DNA of 64,000 bases from GCA-2748575 sp965222725 (GTDB taxonomy: Bacteria; Pseudomonadota; Gammaproteobacteria; Pseudomonadales; Ketobacteraceae), in assembly GCA_965222725.1 (NCBI GenBank), contig OZ244969.1, positions 496,001 to 560,000 on the forward strand, in the 5' to 3' direction. Below the pieces are notes generated by a model that saw only the letters and a list, made by a program, of their open reading frames with translations, did not search any database and was not told where the DNA came from. Both the position numbers and the translations under genes were made by a program. Shown here piece after piece: positions 35,707 to 45,029 of the stretch (positions are counted from its first letter, which is position 1; the number at the start of each line of letters is the position of its first letter).

Positions 35707-36516
35707 TCAGGCTTCCACGGAATTTGCGGCTGCAAGGGCGCTGTGGAGGCGGTCAAGGGCGTCAAGCCAGGGCTGCAACGAGTCGGGATCTGTGGCGGTA
35801 AGGGTGAACACCTGTGCTGCCGGATTCAGCTGCTGGATACTTTCCATACAGCGCTCCAGATCAAAGTTTACATAAGGCAGCAGATCGCACTTGTTGATAA
35901 TGACCAGATCACTGGCGCGAAAAATATGGGGATATTTTAAGGGTTTGTCATCCCCTTCGGTGACTGACAGCAAGGCCACCTTGCAGGCTTCCCCCAGATC
36001 AAACAGTGAAGGGCACACCAGATTGCCGACATTTTCAATAAACAGAATGGCGCCATCCTGCAGCGTCAGTTCGTGGCAGGCATCGTGCACCATATTGGCT
36101 TCCAGATGACAGCCGGCACCGGTATTGACCTGCACCACCGGGCAGCCGGTGGCACCGATACGTTCAGCATCGCGGGTGGTGGCCTGATCCCCTTCAATCA
36201 CGGCGCAGGGAGTTTTTCCGGCCAGGGCTCTGAGGGTGTTTTCCAGCAGGGTGGTTTTGCCGGAGCCCGGGGCGCTGATCAGGTTCAGTGCCAGAATTCC
36301 CTGGCGGGCGAAATGTTCGCGGTTGTGATCCGCCACCCGGTCATTGGCGGACAACAGGGACTCGCTCAGTGACAGGCGTTTGTCCTGCTCCAGCACGGCA
36401 ACGGAGCGAATGTTGAACGCGCCCCTGTTTTCGCCGGGCGAGTGCGATCTGGATGAATCACCCAGGGTGGTCAGGGTGGCAGGGGTTTTGGCAGAACAGC
36501 CGCAGGTATCACACAT
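35707..36516 (-). CDS. hypB: Hydrogenase nickel incorporation GTPase HypB
   Basis: HypB hydrolyses GTP to drive nickel delivery, with HypA, to the large subunit of [NiFe]-hydrogenase. The 269-residue protein has the N-terminal high-affinity metal motif CDTCGC (residues 2-7), a P-loop in SAPGSGKTTLLE, the switch segment VIEGDQATTRDAERI, the metal-site GAGCHLEA and the guanine-specificity motif INKCDLLP. There is no histidine-rich stretch, so it is not a nickel-storage variant. It is the last gene of the leftward hyp operon, 11 bases after hypA. Confidence 0.95.
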   Translation of the reverse strand: MCDTCGCSAKTPATLTTLGDSSRSHSPGENRGAFNIRSVAVLEQDKRLSLSESLLSANDRVADHNREHFARQGILALNLISAPGSGKTTLLENTLRALAGKTPCAVIEGDQATTRDAERIGATGCPVVQVNTGAGCHLEANMVHDACHELTLQDGAILFIENVGNLVCPSLFDLGEACKVALLSVTEGDDKPLKYPHIFRASDLVIINKCDLLPYVNFDLERCMESIQQLNPAAQVFTLTATDPDSLQPWLDALDRLHSALAAANSVEA

Positions 36517-36527
36517 GGCGTTTTCCG

Positions 36528-36857
36528 TTATTCAAATTCCAGTTCTTTCAGCAGGATATCATCGCCCCCGCTGACCGCAATGTTCAGGGAGCCGCATTCG
36601 CAGGGCTGAATCACCTGCTCCACGGTAAATGCCCTACCGCAATCCCGACATTCACCGGCAGCCAGCTGGCGTTCAATGATCAGCTGTGTATCTGCTAATC
36701 CGGCTTCCTCCCGGCAGGCGGCAAAACAGAAGGCCATGGCATCCGGGTCTACACAGGTCATCACGCCCACAGTCATGGTAATGGTTTTTACCGGGCGGCC
36801 CACCGCATGCTGCCGGGTTTGTGCCACCAGGTTTTCCACCAGACTCAATTCATGCAT
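36528..36857 (-). CDS. hypA: Hydrogenase nickel metallochaperone HypA
   Basis: A 109-residue nickel chaperone. The N-terminal MHELSLVENLV includes the nickel-binding His2. The zinc-binding loop has two cysteine pairs, CRDC and CEC, spaced by about 19 residues; the second pair is C-x-C instead of the usual C-x2-C. It passes nickel to the hydrogenase large subunit together with HypB, whose gene follows after 11 bases. hypE precedes it by 28 bases. Confidence 0.94.
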   Translation of the reverse strand: MHELSLVENLVAQTRQHAVGRPVKTITMTVGVMTCVDPDAMAFCFAACREEAGLADTQLIIERQLAAGECRDCGRAFTVEQVIQPCECGSLNIAVSGGDDILLKELEFE

Positions 36858-36885
36858 GCTTCTGTGACAGCCTCGTTAAGCACAA

Positions 36886-37914
36886 CTAACAGATCCTGGG
36901 TAGCAGTTCGCCCATGGGCAGATCCACCATACGGGCCGTGCCCAGGGTGTTTCTGGCGGTTACGCGGCCGCCTTCACAGGTACCTTTCACTGCCCCCACA
37001 ATGGCAGCCTGCCGGCCGCTTTCCTGTTCTACCATCAACCCGACAACGTCAGGGGCAATCGCTTCATCCACCACCCACAGTGCGTTGCCTTCGTTGGCCA
37101 GATACAGGGGATCAAACCCCAGCAATTCACAAATGGCGCTGACCGGTTCTTCCACTGGTAATGCCGCTTCGTCAAATTCCAGATGCCGGTTTGCGGCGGC
37201 AGCAAACTCATTGGCCACTGCCGCCAGCCCACCGCGGGTGGCGTCGCGCAGACAGCGGATCTGACCCGGAAAGGCTTCCAGAACAGGCGTAATGAACGGC
37301 AGCAGGCAGGCACAGTCACTTTCCAGATCACTGGCAAACCCCAGTGATTCGCGCACATCCGCAATCACCGCGCCATGATTGCCCACCGGGCCGTTCACAA
37401 TCAGGGCATCCCCTTCCCGTATACCGATTTGGGACAGTTGCCGGCTGGCAGGGATAACGCCAATGGCGGTGGTGTTGATAAACAGCTGGTCGCCATTCCC
37501 CCGGGGCACCACCTTGGTGTCGCCGGTAACGATGGTGACTTCATGCGCAGAGGCCTCCCGTTGCATGGAGGCCACTATCTGTTTGAGCAACGCAATGGAA
37601 AGCCCTTCTTCCAGGATAAAACCCACACTCAGGTAGCGCGGCACAGCGCCGCCCACCGCCAGATCATTGAGGGTGCCGCACACCGCCAGCTTGCCGATAT
37701 CGCCGCCGGGAAACACCAGCGGGCTGATCACATAACTGTCCGTCGTCATGGCCAGGCGATCCCCCGGCTGCTGCAGCCAATCTACAGGCAGGCGTGCCTG
37801 ATCTTCCCCTTCATTCAGCCAGGGATTGTCAAAAGCAGGCCGGAATACGGTTGCAATCAGTTCCGCCATGGCGGCGCCACCGGCGCCGTGGGCCAGCGTG
37901 ATGGTATCGGTCAC
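36886..37914 (-). CDS. hypE: Hydrogenase expression/formation protein HypE
   Basis: HypE dehydrates its own C-terminal thiocarboxamide to thiocyanate, the source of the cyanide ligands of the Fe(CN)2CO centre. The 342-residue protein begins with TDTITLAHGAGGAAM, has the AIR-synthase fold segments TDSYVISPLVFPGGDIG and CLRDATRGGLA, and ends in PRIC, the invariant C-terminal cysteine. The start is the GTG at 37912-37914, which overlaps the hypD stop codon (GTGA); a longer open frame upstream is inside hypD. HypF is encoded four genes earlier. Confidence 0.95.
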   Translation of the reverse strand: MTDTITLAHGAGGAAMAELIATVFRPAFDNPWLNEGEDQARLPVDWLQQPGDRLAMTTDSYVISPLVFPGGDIGKLAVCGTLNDLAVGGAVPRYLSVGFILEEGLSIALLKQIVASMQREASAHEVTIVTGDTKVVPRGNGDQLFINTTAIGVIPASRQLSQIGIREGDALIVNGPVGNHGAVIADVRESLGFASDLESDCACLLPFITPVLEAFPGQIRCLRDATRGGLAAVANEFAAAANRHLEFDEAALPVEEPVSAICELLGFDPLYLANEGNALWVVDEAIAPDVVGLMVEQESGRQAAIVGAVKGTCEGGRVTARNTLGTARMVDLPMGELLPRIC

Positions 37915-39041
37915 AGGGTTTCCACCTCTGTGGCGGGCTGATAACGGTAGTAAGCGGCACAGGCCCCTTCGGACGATACCATCAAGGCGCCAATGGGATG
38001 TTGCGGGTGGCAGTCCTTGCCAAAGTGCGGGCATTGTTTCGGTTTCAGTTTGCCGATCATCACCTGATCGCAGTAATCGTTGCGATCCAGGCCGGGGTTC
38101 TGCAACGGCTGCTGAAATTTCCTGGCAGCGTCAAAGCCGGCGTAGGCTTCGGCAACGGGCGCACCGGAATCAGGAATTTCCCCCAGGCCACGCCACAAGG
38201 CATGGGACTGGTTGAGAGCAAACACGGATTGGATGGCTCGCAGGGCCGCTTTATTTCCGCCGCTTTTAACTACGCGGCGGTACTGGTTTTCGATCTCGCA
38301 GCGGCCTTCCTGCAACTGGGTCAGCAGCATCAGCAGGGACTGGGTAATATCCAGTGGCTCAAAACCGCTGACTACCAAGGGTTTGCCAAAGTGGCCGGCG
38401 ATACTCTGGTAGGCTTCGCTGCCGATAATGGCGCTCACATGACCGGGGCCGATAAAGCCATCCAGTAACAGATCATCCCTTTCCAGCAAGGCCCGCAGGG
38501 TGGGCATAATGGTGATATGGTGAGCCAGTACCGAAAAATTGGTCAGCCCCAGCTGTTCTGCCCGTTGCACCGTCAGCGCCGTACCGGGCATGGTGGTTTC
38601 AAAGCCAATGGCAAAAAACACGATTTCCTTGTCGGGATTTTCCATGGCCAGGGGGATGGCATCTTCCGGAGAATAGAGTACCCGCACATCGGCACCACTG
38701 GCGCTGGCAGACTGCAGGCTGCCGCTGCCACCGGGTACCCGTAACGCATCCCCATAAGTGGTAAAGATCACCTCGGGGCGCCGGGCAATGGCAACGGCCT
38801 GATCGATCACCGAACGGGGCAGCACGCACACCGGGCAGCCTGGGCCATGCACAAACTCTATGGATTCCGGCAGCAACTGAGGCAGGCCATAACGGAACAG
38901 GGTATGGGTATGGCCGCCGCAGATTTCCATAATCTGCAAGGGGCGCCCCAGAGAAGCGGCCAAATCATTGGCCAGCGGGGTAATATCACCAACCAGTGCG
39001 CGGATGCTGTCGGCATCCCGGTAGGGGGAAATATGTTTCAC
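37911..39041 (-). CDS. hypD: Hydrogenase formation protein HypD
   Basis: HypD holds a [4Fe-4S] cluster and, with HypC, is the scaffold on which the Fe(CN)2CO unit is built. The 376-residue product has the signatures MEICGGHTHTLFRYGLPQLL, HGPGCPVCVLP, VFFAIGFETTMPGTAL and a C-terminal cysteine region with KPKQCPHFGKDCHP. It overlaps hypC by four bases at the start and hypE by four at the end, consistent with translational coupling. Confidence 0.96.
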   Translation of the reverse strand: MKHISPYRDADSIRALVGDITPLANDLAASLGRPLQIMEICGGHTHTLFRYGLPQLLPESIEFVHGPGCPVCVLPRSVIDQAVAIARRPEVIFTTYGDALRVPGGSGSLQSASASGADVRVLYSPEDAIPLAMENPDKEIVFFAIGFETTMPGTALTVQRAEQLGLTNFSVLAHHITIMPTLRALLERDDLLLDGFIGPGHVSAIIGSEAYQSIAGHFGKPLVVSGFEPLDITQSLLMLLTQLQEGRCEIENQYRRVVKSGGNKAALRAIQSVFALNQSHALWRGLGEIPDSGAPVAEAYAGFDAARKFQQPLQNPGLDRNDYCDQVMIGKLKPKQCPHFGKDCHPQHPIGALMVSSEGACAAYYRYQPATEVETL

Positions 39042-39280
39042 AGGGGCGCCTCCTGCTGTGCCACCAGCGCCAACATGGCGGCGGCCTCGTCTTCATCCAC
39101 CAGGCTGATGGCAAAGCCGGCATGAATAATGGCCCACTGCCCCACCAGTTCGGCAGAGGGGCACTCTTCCAGCAAGAGCGCGATATTCACTTCCCGACGC
39201 ACCCGGGACAGTTCCACCACGGCCCGGCCGGTTTGTTCATCACAGATTTCAATTATCCGTGTGGGTATACCCATGCACAT
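39038..39280 (-). CDS. hypC: HypC/HybG/HupF-family hydrogenase chaperone
   Basis: An 80-residue chaperone that carries the iron-ligand unit with HypD and holds the hydrogenase large-subunit precursor open. The essential Cys2 is present in MCMGIPTRI. VGQWAIIHAGFAISLVDEDEA is the usual C-terminal part of the small beta-barrel, given here as VGQWAIIHAGFAI and then a helix. The ATG at 39280 is used because a second ATG two codons later would remove the cysteine. It begins 3 bases after the hypF stop. Confidence 0.93.
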   Translation of the reverse strand: MCMGIPTRIIEICDEQTGRAVVELSRVRREVNIALLLEECPSAELVGQWAIIHAGFAISLVDEDEAAAMLALVAQQEAPL

Positions 39281-39283
39281 AGA

Positions 39284-41899
39284 TCAGTCCCCGCTTGCAC
39301 CTGATGGCCGCCTGTTATGACAAGCTGCCTTGTTCAACATCGCTTTCGCCACCAAAGCCTGCCCTAAAGCCAGACCATTATCGTTGGCGGGCACCTGCTG
39401 CGGTGTACAGACTTGCAAATTCATGCCCTGTAATTCCCGCGTCAGCAAATCCACTAACAAACCATTCTGCATAACACCACCGGCCAGCACAATGTGCTGA
39501 TTGCTAAAATCACGCCGCTTGCCGGTTAACGGCTGCAGTAAAGTTTTCACCTGCTGCGCCATGGCCTGGGTCAGCCAGACATGAAAAGCCAGTGCCAGCG
39601 TTGCGCGTTGACTGCCGGAAGAGTTCTGATCCAGCAGGTGTGTAATAAAACGTGAAGGGTCCAGAGTGAGCGGCTGGTTTGCTCCCTCCTCGGCAGTCTC
39701 GGGATCGCCACTGGCAGGTATCAACCATTCATTGACGGCCTGCCGGCGCAATGCACTGAGCCGTTGCGGACTTCGGGCGCTTTCCGCCAATTGCTGCAAC
39801 CATACCGCAGCTTCTGCCTCATCATTAATGGCAAAGCGATCAAACCCCAGTAACGCCGCCACCCCATCAAACAGGCGTCCAGCGGAACTGGTCAACAATC
39901 GGGAATCGGGATGCCCGTTGGATTTGCGGGCTACGGCAGCGATCAATGCACGGCTATTGGTGACATGTGCGAATCTGTTGTAAAAATCCTGCTGTACCTT
40001 TTCCGTCAGCTGTTCTTTCAATTCTGCCGGCAGCTGGCTGATCAGCGCCAACCCATTACGCCAGGGCTGAATCGCCGTTTGATGGCCACCAACAACCGGA
40101 AAGGGTTTAACGCGGGCCAGCCGCTCACTGCTGTGATAATCGCAAAGCAGCAACTCCCCGCCCCAGAGTGTCTGATCTGTTCCCCAGCCATAACCATCCA
40201 TGACGACTGCCAGCATTTTCCTGTCTGCCGGCAGTTGGTGCTCGGCCATAACGGCAACCGCATGGGCATGATGGTGCTGCACCGAAACAACCGGAATCTG
40301 CCATTGGCAAGCCAGCTTTCTGCCCAGTTGCGTGGCGTGATAATCCGGATGGCAGTCAACGGCAATGGCATCCGCTCTTGCATCCAGCAGCTCCATAAAT
40401 CGGGGAACAAAATGCTGGTACCGCTGATAAACGTCTGCGTTGTAGAGATCACCATTGTAGGGCGACAGCACCGTAGCATTGGATTCGGCCATGGCAAAGG
40501 CGATGCTGTTTTTCAGTTCACCGCCCATGGCCAGCACGTTCTTTTGATTCGGCGTGGAATGTTTTGTCGCCGAGGATTGTTTTATTACCAAAGGTGCCAT
40601 ACCACGACCCAGCCGGATACTTTGCACCTGCCAGCGTTCTGCCACCGGAATCATTTGCTGCACGCTGTCTTCCACCGGCTGCAGAATTTCGCGATTGTGA
40701 TAAACCACCGCATCCAGCCCGTGCGCCCAATGCTGCAAAGCTCTTTTTTGATACCATAGGGATTCATTCTGATGCAGCAGCGGTTCACCGGACTGGTTCG
40801 CTGAGGTCATAATCACCGGCTTGCCCAGCCGTTCCAGCAACAGGGTTTGCAGGGCGGTGTAAGGCAGCATCACACCCAGCCGGGTCAGGCCCGGGGCAAT
40901 GGCTTCCCGGATTACCGGATTGAATGCGTTTGAAAACGCCCCCCCGGTGTCATTGCCAAACGGCACGATCACCACCGGTCGCACCGCAGAGTTCAGCGTA
41001 TGCTCCGCTGCTTCCGTCAACACCACCCAGTGACGCAATTGCGCCAGCGTTCCCATGACGGCAAACGGCTTGACCGGCCGTTGCTTCAAGGTCCGCAGCC
41101 GGACAACAGCATCAGGCCGGCTGGCATCACAACACAGATGAAAGCCGCCCATGCCTTTTATTGCCACGATGCCACCCCTGTTCAGGATATCCGTCAACGA
41201 CTGAAGCAATGCATCTGGCGCATCAATCACACCGGCATCAGGGGATTCCAGCCAATAGCGGGGGCCGCACTGGCGACAGCTGATCAGCTGCTCGTGGCAG
41301 CGTGGATCAGCGGGGTTGTCATAGGCTGCTTTGCACTCGTGACAAACGTCAAAGTCCGCCAGCGAGGTGTTGGGGCGATCAAAGGGCAGGCGACGTAATA
41401 CCGAATAACGGGGCCCGCACTGCGTGCAGCCATTCAGCAAATGCTGAAAACGCTGCCGGTTACCGGGATCGGAAATTTCCCGGCGGCAGAGATCACAGAT
41501 ACCGCGATCCAGGGGTAAAAAAACGCCATTTTCGGCAGATTCGCTGGCGCCAATCACAAACAGCTGCTGCTGAATGGCCTGTTGCGCTTCCGCCGGCAGC
41601 TGAGCCCCATCCTCCACCATTTGGCTGTCACAATCAGCCGTTAGTATGCCGAACTGATGCGTCAGGGACTGGCAAAACTGCCGCCAGTTATCCGCCCGGG
41701 CCCGGGCCAGAATCCGGATACCGCCACCCCGGTTACAGACAGTGCCGGTCAACCCGAACTGGCGGGCCAGTTGCATCACCCGCGGGCGAACGCCCTGGCC
41801 CTGCAAGCCGCCATGGCAATCCAGGCGATAACAGCCGACAGCAGCGTCGGGTTCCGCCGGACGGGAGCGAACACTTGTCACAGTATCTGAAGGACACAT
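39284..41899 (-). CDS. hypF: Carbamoyltransferase HypF
   Basis: HypF makes the carbamoyl group that becomes cyanide on the hydrogenase iron and transfers it to HypE. The 871-residue protein has an N-terminal acylphosphatase domain (GLQGQGVRPRV with the catalytic Arg, TVCNRGGG with the Asn). Two zinc fingers follow with C-x2-C-x18-C-x2-C spacing (CDLC...CTQC and CHEC...CRQC), then a YrdC-like domain and a Kae1-like C-terminal domain with HHHAHAVAVMAEH. It is about 100 residues longer than typical HypF, partly through a Ser/Thr/Asn-rich stretch (around SSATKHSTPNQ) and acidic insertions near the end. First gene of the hyp operon. Confidence 0.94.
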   Translation of the reverse strand: MCPSDTVTSVRSRPAEPDAAVGCYRLDCHGGLQGQGVRPRVMQLARQFGLTGTVCNRGGGIRILARARADNWRQFCQSLTHQFGILTADCDSQMVEDGAQLPAEAQQAIQQQLFVIGASESAENGVFLPLDRGICDLCRREISDPGNRQRFQHLLNGCTQCGPRYSVLRRLPFDRPNTSLADFDVCHECKAAYDNPADPRCHEQLISCRQCGPRYWLESPDAGVIDAPDALLQSLTDILNRGGIVAIKGMGGFHLCCDASRPDAVVRLRTLKQRPVKPFAVMGTLAQLRHWVVLTEAAEHTLNSAVRPVVIVPFGNDTGGAFSNAFNPVIREAIAPGLTRLGVMLPYTALQTLLLERLGKPVIMTSANQSGEPLLHQNESLWYQKRALQHWAHGLDAVVYHNREILQPVEDSVQQMIPVAERWQVQSIRLGRGMAPLVIKQSSATKHSTPNQKNVLAMGGELKNSIAFAMAESNATVLSPYNGDLYNADVYQRYQHFVPRFMELLDARADAIAVDCHPDYHATQLGRKLACQWQIPVVSVQHHHAHAVAVMAEHQLPADRKMLAVVMDGYGWGTDQTLWGGELLLCDYHSSERLARVKPFPVVGGHQTAIQPWRNGLALISQLPAELKEQLTEKVQQDFYNRFAHVTNSRALIAAVARKSNGHPDSRLLTSSAGRLFDGVAALLGFDRFAINDEAEAAVWLQQLAESARSPQRLSALRRQAVNEWLIPASGDPETAEEGANQPLTLDPSRFITHLLDQNSSGSQRATLALAFHVWLTQAMAQQVKTLLQPLTGKRRDFSNQHIVLAGGVMQNGLLVDLLTRELQGMNLQVCTPQQVPANDNGLALGQALVAKAMLNKAACHNRRPSGASGD

Positions 41900-41980
41900 T
41901 TATGTTTACCAGCCAAAGCTGCTAGAATTCACGGTTTTCACGCACATCCACCGATTATCACGCAACCGCAGTAGATTTCC

Positions 41981-42640
41981 ATGACCTTAGCCATTTTTGA
42001 CCTGGATAACACCCTGCTCAATGGGGACAGCGACCACGCCTGGGGCGAGTTTCTGATCCACAAGGGGATTGTTGACGAGGTAACCTACAAATCCGCCAAC
42101 GACGCCTTTTACGAAGAGTACAAACGGGGCGAGCTGGACATATTCGCCTACCTGGAATTTGCCCTGGAACCCCTGACCCGGTTTTCCATGGCGGAACTGG
42201 GTGAACTGCACCGGGAATTCATGGACAGCCACGTCAAACCCATGCTGTTGCCCAAAGCCGGCGACCTGCTGAATCAGCATCGGCGTCGTGGTGACCACCT
42301 GATGATCATTACCGCCACCAATGCGTTCGTAACAGCGCCCATTGCGGATTTACTGGGTGTGGACGAAATCCTGGCCACCAATCCGGAAATCGCCGACAAC
42401 CGCTACACCGGTAAAGTGGCCGGCACGCCCTGTTACCAGCACGGCAAAGTGGCGCGCCTGGAAACCTGGCTTTACGAGAACGACGAAACCCTGGATGAGA
42501 GCTACTTTTACAGTGACTCCATCAACGACCTGCCCTTGCTGGAGCGTGTTGCCCACCCGGTGGCCGTAGACCCCTGCGACCGTTTAAAGAAAATTGCCGA
42601 GGAAAAATCCTGGCCCGTTATCAGCCTGCGCGATGCCTGA
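41981..42640 (+). CDS. HAD-IB family phosphatase (SerB-like)
   Basis: A 219-residue haloacid-dehalogenase phosphatase. Motif I is IFDLDNTLL (nucleophile and acid aspartates). Motif II is MIITATN, motif III includes the lysine of QHGKVARLE, and motif IV is YSDSINDLPLL. This is the HAD-IB subgroup that includes phosphoserine phosphatase and histidinol-phosphatase-like enzymes. The physiological substrate is uncertain. The gene is divergent from hypF with an 81-base gap, and its end overlaps the next gene's start by eight bases. Confidence 0.88.
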   Translation: MTLAIFDLDNTLLNGDSDHAWGEFLIHKGIVDEVTYKSANDAFYEEYKRGELDIFAYLEFALEPLTRFSMAELGELHREFMDSHVKPMLLPKAGDLLNQHRRRGDHLMIITATNAFVTAPIADLLGVDEILATNPEIADNRYTGKVAGTPCYQHGKVARLETWLYENDETLDESYFYSDSINDLPLLERVAHPVAVDPCDRLKKIAEEKSWPVISLRDA

Positions 42641-43787
42641 CCGATTCCTGTCGCGCCAGTTCCGGTTCGCCAAACGTTTAGTACTGGTTTTTGTCTGTTT
42701 CTGGATTGCCATTCTGTTTCTGGTGCCGGGTTGCGACAAGCAACCCGCGGACACGCCTGCAGAGCCGGCCAAAACAGAAACCGTGTCCGTCCCGCAGCCC
42801 ATTTCCGACAGCATTCGCGAAGCCTGGAGCCACTACCATATTCACGGGGTAGATGCTCTGGCCCAGCCAGTGGCCTGTGTCAATGAGCTGCGGGAACGGG
42901 TGGTGGCCTTTATCAAAACCACCGATCAGGAATCGCTGGACCGCGCCCGCAACCAGCTGGCCGGCTGCAAAAACCTGTACCGCATCAGCAAAGTGTTTGT
43001 GGCTGCGAATCCTGAAGCCCGCACCGCCATGGAATCACTCCATCAGAAAATCGGCCTGCCGCTGGAAATGCCCGGTTATATTGATGCGGTTCCCGGCTAC
43101 CCGTTTTCCGGGATTGTGAACGATGCCAGCCTGGTGATCAGTAAAGATGAGCTGCTGCGGCAACACGGGCTGACCGATATCAGCGATGTCAGCCTGGGAT
43201 TTTCAGTGATTGAATTCCTGCTCTGGGGGCAACAGGAGCAGGACACCCAGCCCCGCCCGCTACAGGATTTTATTGCCCGGCAGGCCTGGAGCAGTACCGA
43301 TTATGAAATGGGGCTGGGGGAACTGGATATTGCCGAGCACCCCAACAACCGGCGCCGGCGCTATCTGGAAATTGCCGTGATGATTCTGGAAGAACACCTG
43401 AACCAGCTGGCCACCCTGTGGAACAAACACACCCTGCCGCCGCTGAACATGACCGCTGCCAGTGAACTGCAGCAGGATATAAAAAACAACATGGCCACCA
43501 GTCTGGAAGATCCGGACGCCGTTACCAATGAACCCTTACTGACCACGCTGATCGCCCTGTTTCAGAGTGACAATACCAACAACAGCACTAACGACAGTAC
43601 GAGCGACAATAGCAACGACAATCCGGACAAGGGCGCCGACAAACTGCTGGCCTGGCTGCAACTGGATAATGAAACCGCCATCGCGGAGCTTCGTCACCCG
43701 GAAAAACCGGTCACCGCCAAATATGCTGCACTGGCCACCTTGCTTTCAGTGTCCGGCAGCTCTACAGAAACAACCTCTTCAGATTAA
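42633..43787 (+). CDS. Imelysin-like (M75 family) lipoprotein or anchored periplasmic protein
   Basis: A 384-residue protein with an N-terminal hydrophobic segment (about 13-31) ending in LVPGC, a weak lipobox, so it is exported and possibly lipidated. The core is helical with G189-FSVIE-F-LLWGQQ and, later, RRRRYLEIAVMIL, matching the imelysin fold found in iron-related periplasmic proteins. The family GxHxxE motif reads G-F-S-V-I-E, so the histidine is replaced by serine. A low-complexity Asn/Ser/Asp/Thr linker (about 312-334) precedes the last 50 residues. The ATG at 42633 overlaps the preceding gene's end. Its role is probably periplasmic binding; a peptidase activity is not supported. 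Confidence 0.72.
   Translation: MPDRFLSRQFRFAKRLVLVFVCFWIAILFLVPGCDKQPADTPAEPAKTETVSVPQPISDSIREAWSHYHIHGVDALAQPVACVNELRERVVAFIKTTDQESLDRARNQLAGCKNLYRISKVFVAANPEARTAMESLHQKIGLPLEMPGYIDAVPGYPFSGIVNDASLVISKDELLRQHGLTDISDVSLGFSVIEFLLWGQQEQDTQPRPLQDFIARQAWSSTDYEMGLGELDIAEHPNNRRRRYLEIAVMILEEHLNQLATLWNKHTLPPLNMTAASELQQDIKNNMATSLEDPDAVTNEPLLTTLIALFQSDNTNNSTNDSTSDNSNDNPDKGADKLLAWLQLDNETAIAELRHPEKPVTAKYAALATLLSVSGSSTETTSSD
43567..43634 (+). repeat. Low-complexity AAC/GAC-rich coding tract
   Basis: A run of AAC, GAC, AGC and ACN codons encodes Asn, Asp, Ser and Thr almost exclusively inside the imelysin-like gene. It should be a flexible linker and a spot prone to in-frame length change. Confidence 0.6.
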
Positions 43788-44986
43788 AGCGCCTTACTCA
43801 CCTGACAGAAAATGGCTTTCAGATACTGGGTTTCCGGAATCGCCGGATGCACCGGGTGATCCATGCCCTGGGTGCCCTGGGCAAACACACTCACGTGGCG
43901 ATCCACATGGCGTGCCGACTTGCGCACCACATCCATCAGCGCCTCGTGGGGCAAATGCATGGAACAGGACGCCGATACCAGAATCCCGCCGGGGTTTAAT
44001 AACCGCAACGCCATTTCGTTCATGTTGCTGTAGGCCTGCAGGCCGTTCTGAAAATCCTTTTTGCGTTTGATAAAGGCCGGCGGGTCCATCACCACCACAT
44101 CGTAACGGCGTTTTTCACTCAGCAGATGCTTGAGCACATCAAAGGCATTGCCCTGATAGGTGCCCACCGGTTGCTGAAAGCCGTTCAACTTTGCATTGTG
44201 ATCCACCAGATTCAGCGCCTGCTCAGAGGCATCCACCGCATCCAGCAGGCTGGCGCCACCGGCCAGGCATTGCAGCCCCCAGCCACCCACGTAACTGAAC
44301 ACATCCAGCACGGAACGATCCTTTACCAGCCCCATCAGCCGGGCACGGTTTTCCCGGTGATCGTAAAACCAGCCTGTTTTCTGCCCTTCCTGGCCGGACA
44401 CCTCAAAGTCCACGCCGTTTTCACGCACCTTGAGCACCTCCGGCCATTCGCCGGAAGCCACTTCCACATAAGTATCCAGCCCTTCCGCCTTGCGGGCGGC
44501 ACTGTCGCAACGCAGCAGAATACCTTTGGGCTGCAAGGCTTTTTCCACCGCCGTTACCAGATCCGCTTTCAGGGCTTCCATTCCCGCGGTATTCAGTTGC
44601 AGCACCACATAATCCCCGAACCGATCCGCCACCAGCCCGGGCAAGCCGTCGGCATCGCCATACACCCAGCGGTAAAACGGTTCGGTAAAACACAGCTCCC
44701 GCAACTGCAACGCCTGATCCAGACGCTTGCGCAACCAGCGCACACTCACGGTGGCATCGCCGGAACGGCTTAACAGGCGTACCGCAATCAGCGAATGGGG
44801 ATTCACATAACCCACCCCCAGATCCTTGCCACGGCAATCCTGCAGCAGACACAAACTGCCGGGGACCAGCTCCTTGATGGGCGTGGCCTTGATATCAATC
44901 TCGTTGCTGTACACCCACAGGTGCCCTGCTTTCACCCGTTTGTCTTCGTTCTTTTTTAACCGGATAAGGGTTCGTTCGGCACTCAT
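43784..44986 (-). CDS. rlmI: Class I SAM-dependent rRNA methyltransferase (RlmI-type)
   Basis: RlmI makes 5-methylcytidine at position 1962 of 23S rRNA. The 400-residue protein starts with a PUA domain (RLKKNEDKRVKAGHLWVYSNE) and a central region with VYGDADGLPGLVADRFG. It ends with a Rossmann methyltransferase domain having KTGWFYDHRENR, LDVFSYVGGWGLQ as the SAM loop, MDPPAF and the cysteine segment VSASCSMHL. E. coli RlmI is 396 residues. The start at the ATG at 44986 matches the family; the open frame extends 12 codons upstream. Its end overlaps the convergent imelysin-like gene by four bases. Confidence 0.88.
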   Translation of the reverse strand: MSAERTLIRLKKNEDKRVKAGHLWVYSNEIDIKATPIKELVPGSLCLLQDCRGKDLGVGYVNPHSLIAVRLLSRSGDATVSVRWLRKRLDQALQLRELCFTEPFYRWVYGDADGLPGLVADRFGDYVVLQLNTAGMEALKADLVTAVEKALQPKGILLRCDSAARKAEGLDTYVEVASGEWPEVLKVRENGVDFEVSGQEGQKTGWFYDHRENRARLMGLVKDRSVLDVFSYVGGWGLQCLAGGASLLDAVDASEQALNLVDHNAKLNGFQQPVGTYQGNAFDVLKHLLSEKRRYDVVVMDPPAFIKRKKDFQNGLQAYSNMNEMALRLLNPGGILVSASCSMHLPHEALMDVVRKSARHVDRHVSVFAQGTQGMDHPVHPAIPETQYLKAIFCQVSKAL

Positions 44987-45029
44987 GGCAACACCTGCAA
45001 GCACTGTCAATTCACTGGTCAATCAATAA

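Noticed and set aside
43567..43634. CRISPR or tandem DNA repeat
   Set aside because: It is a codon-level low-complexity linker without repeat-spacer structure. No CRISPR array was found anywhere in the window.
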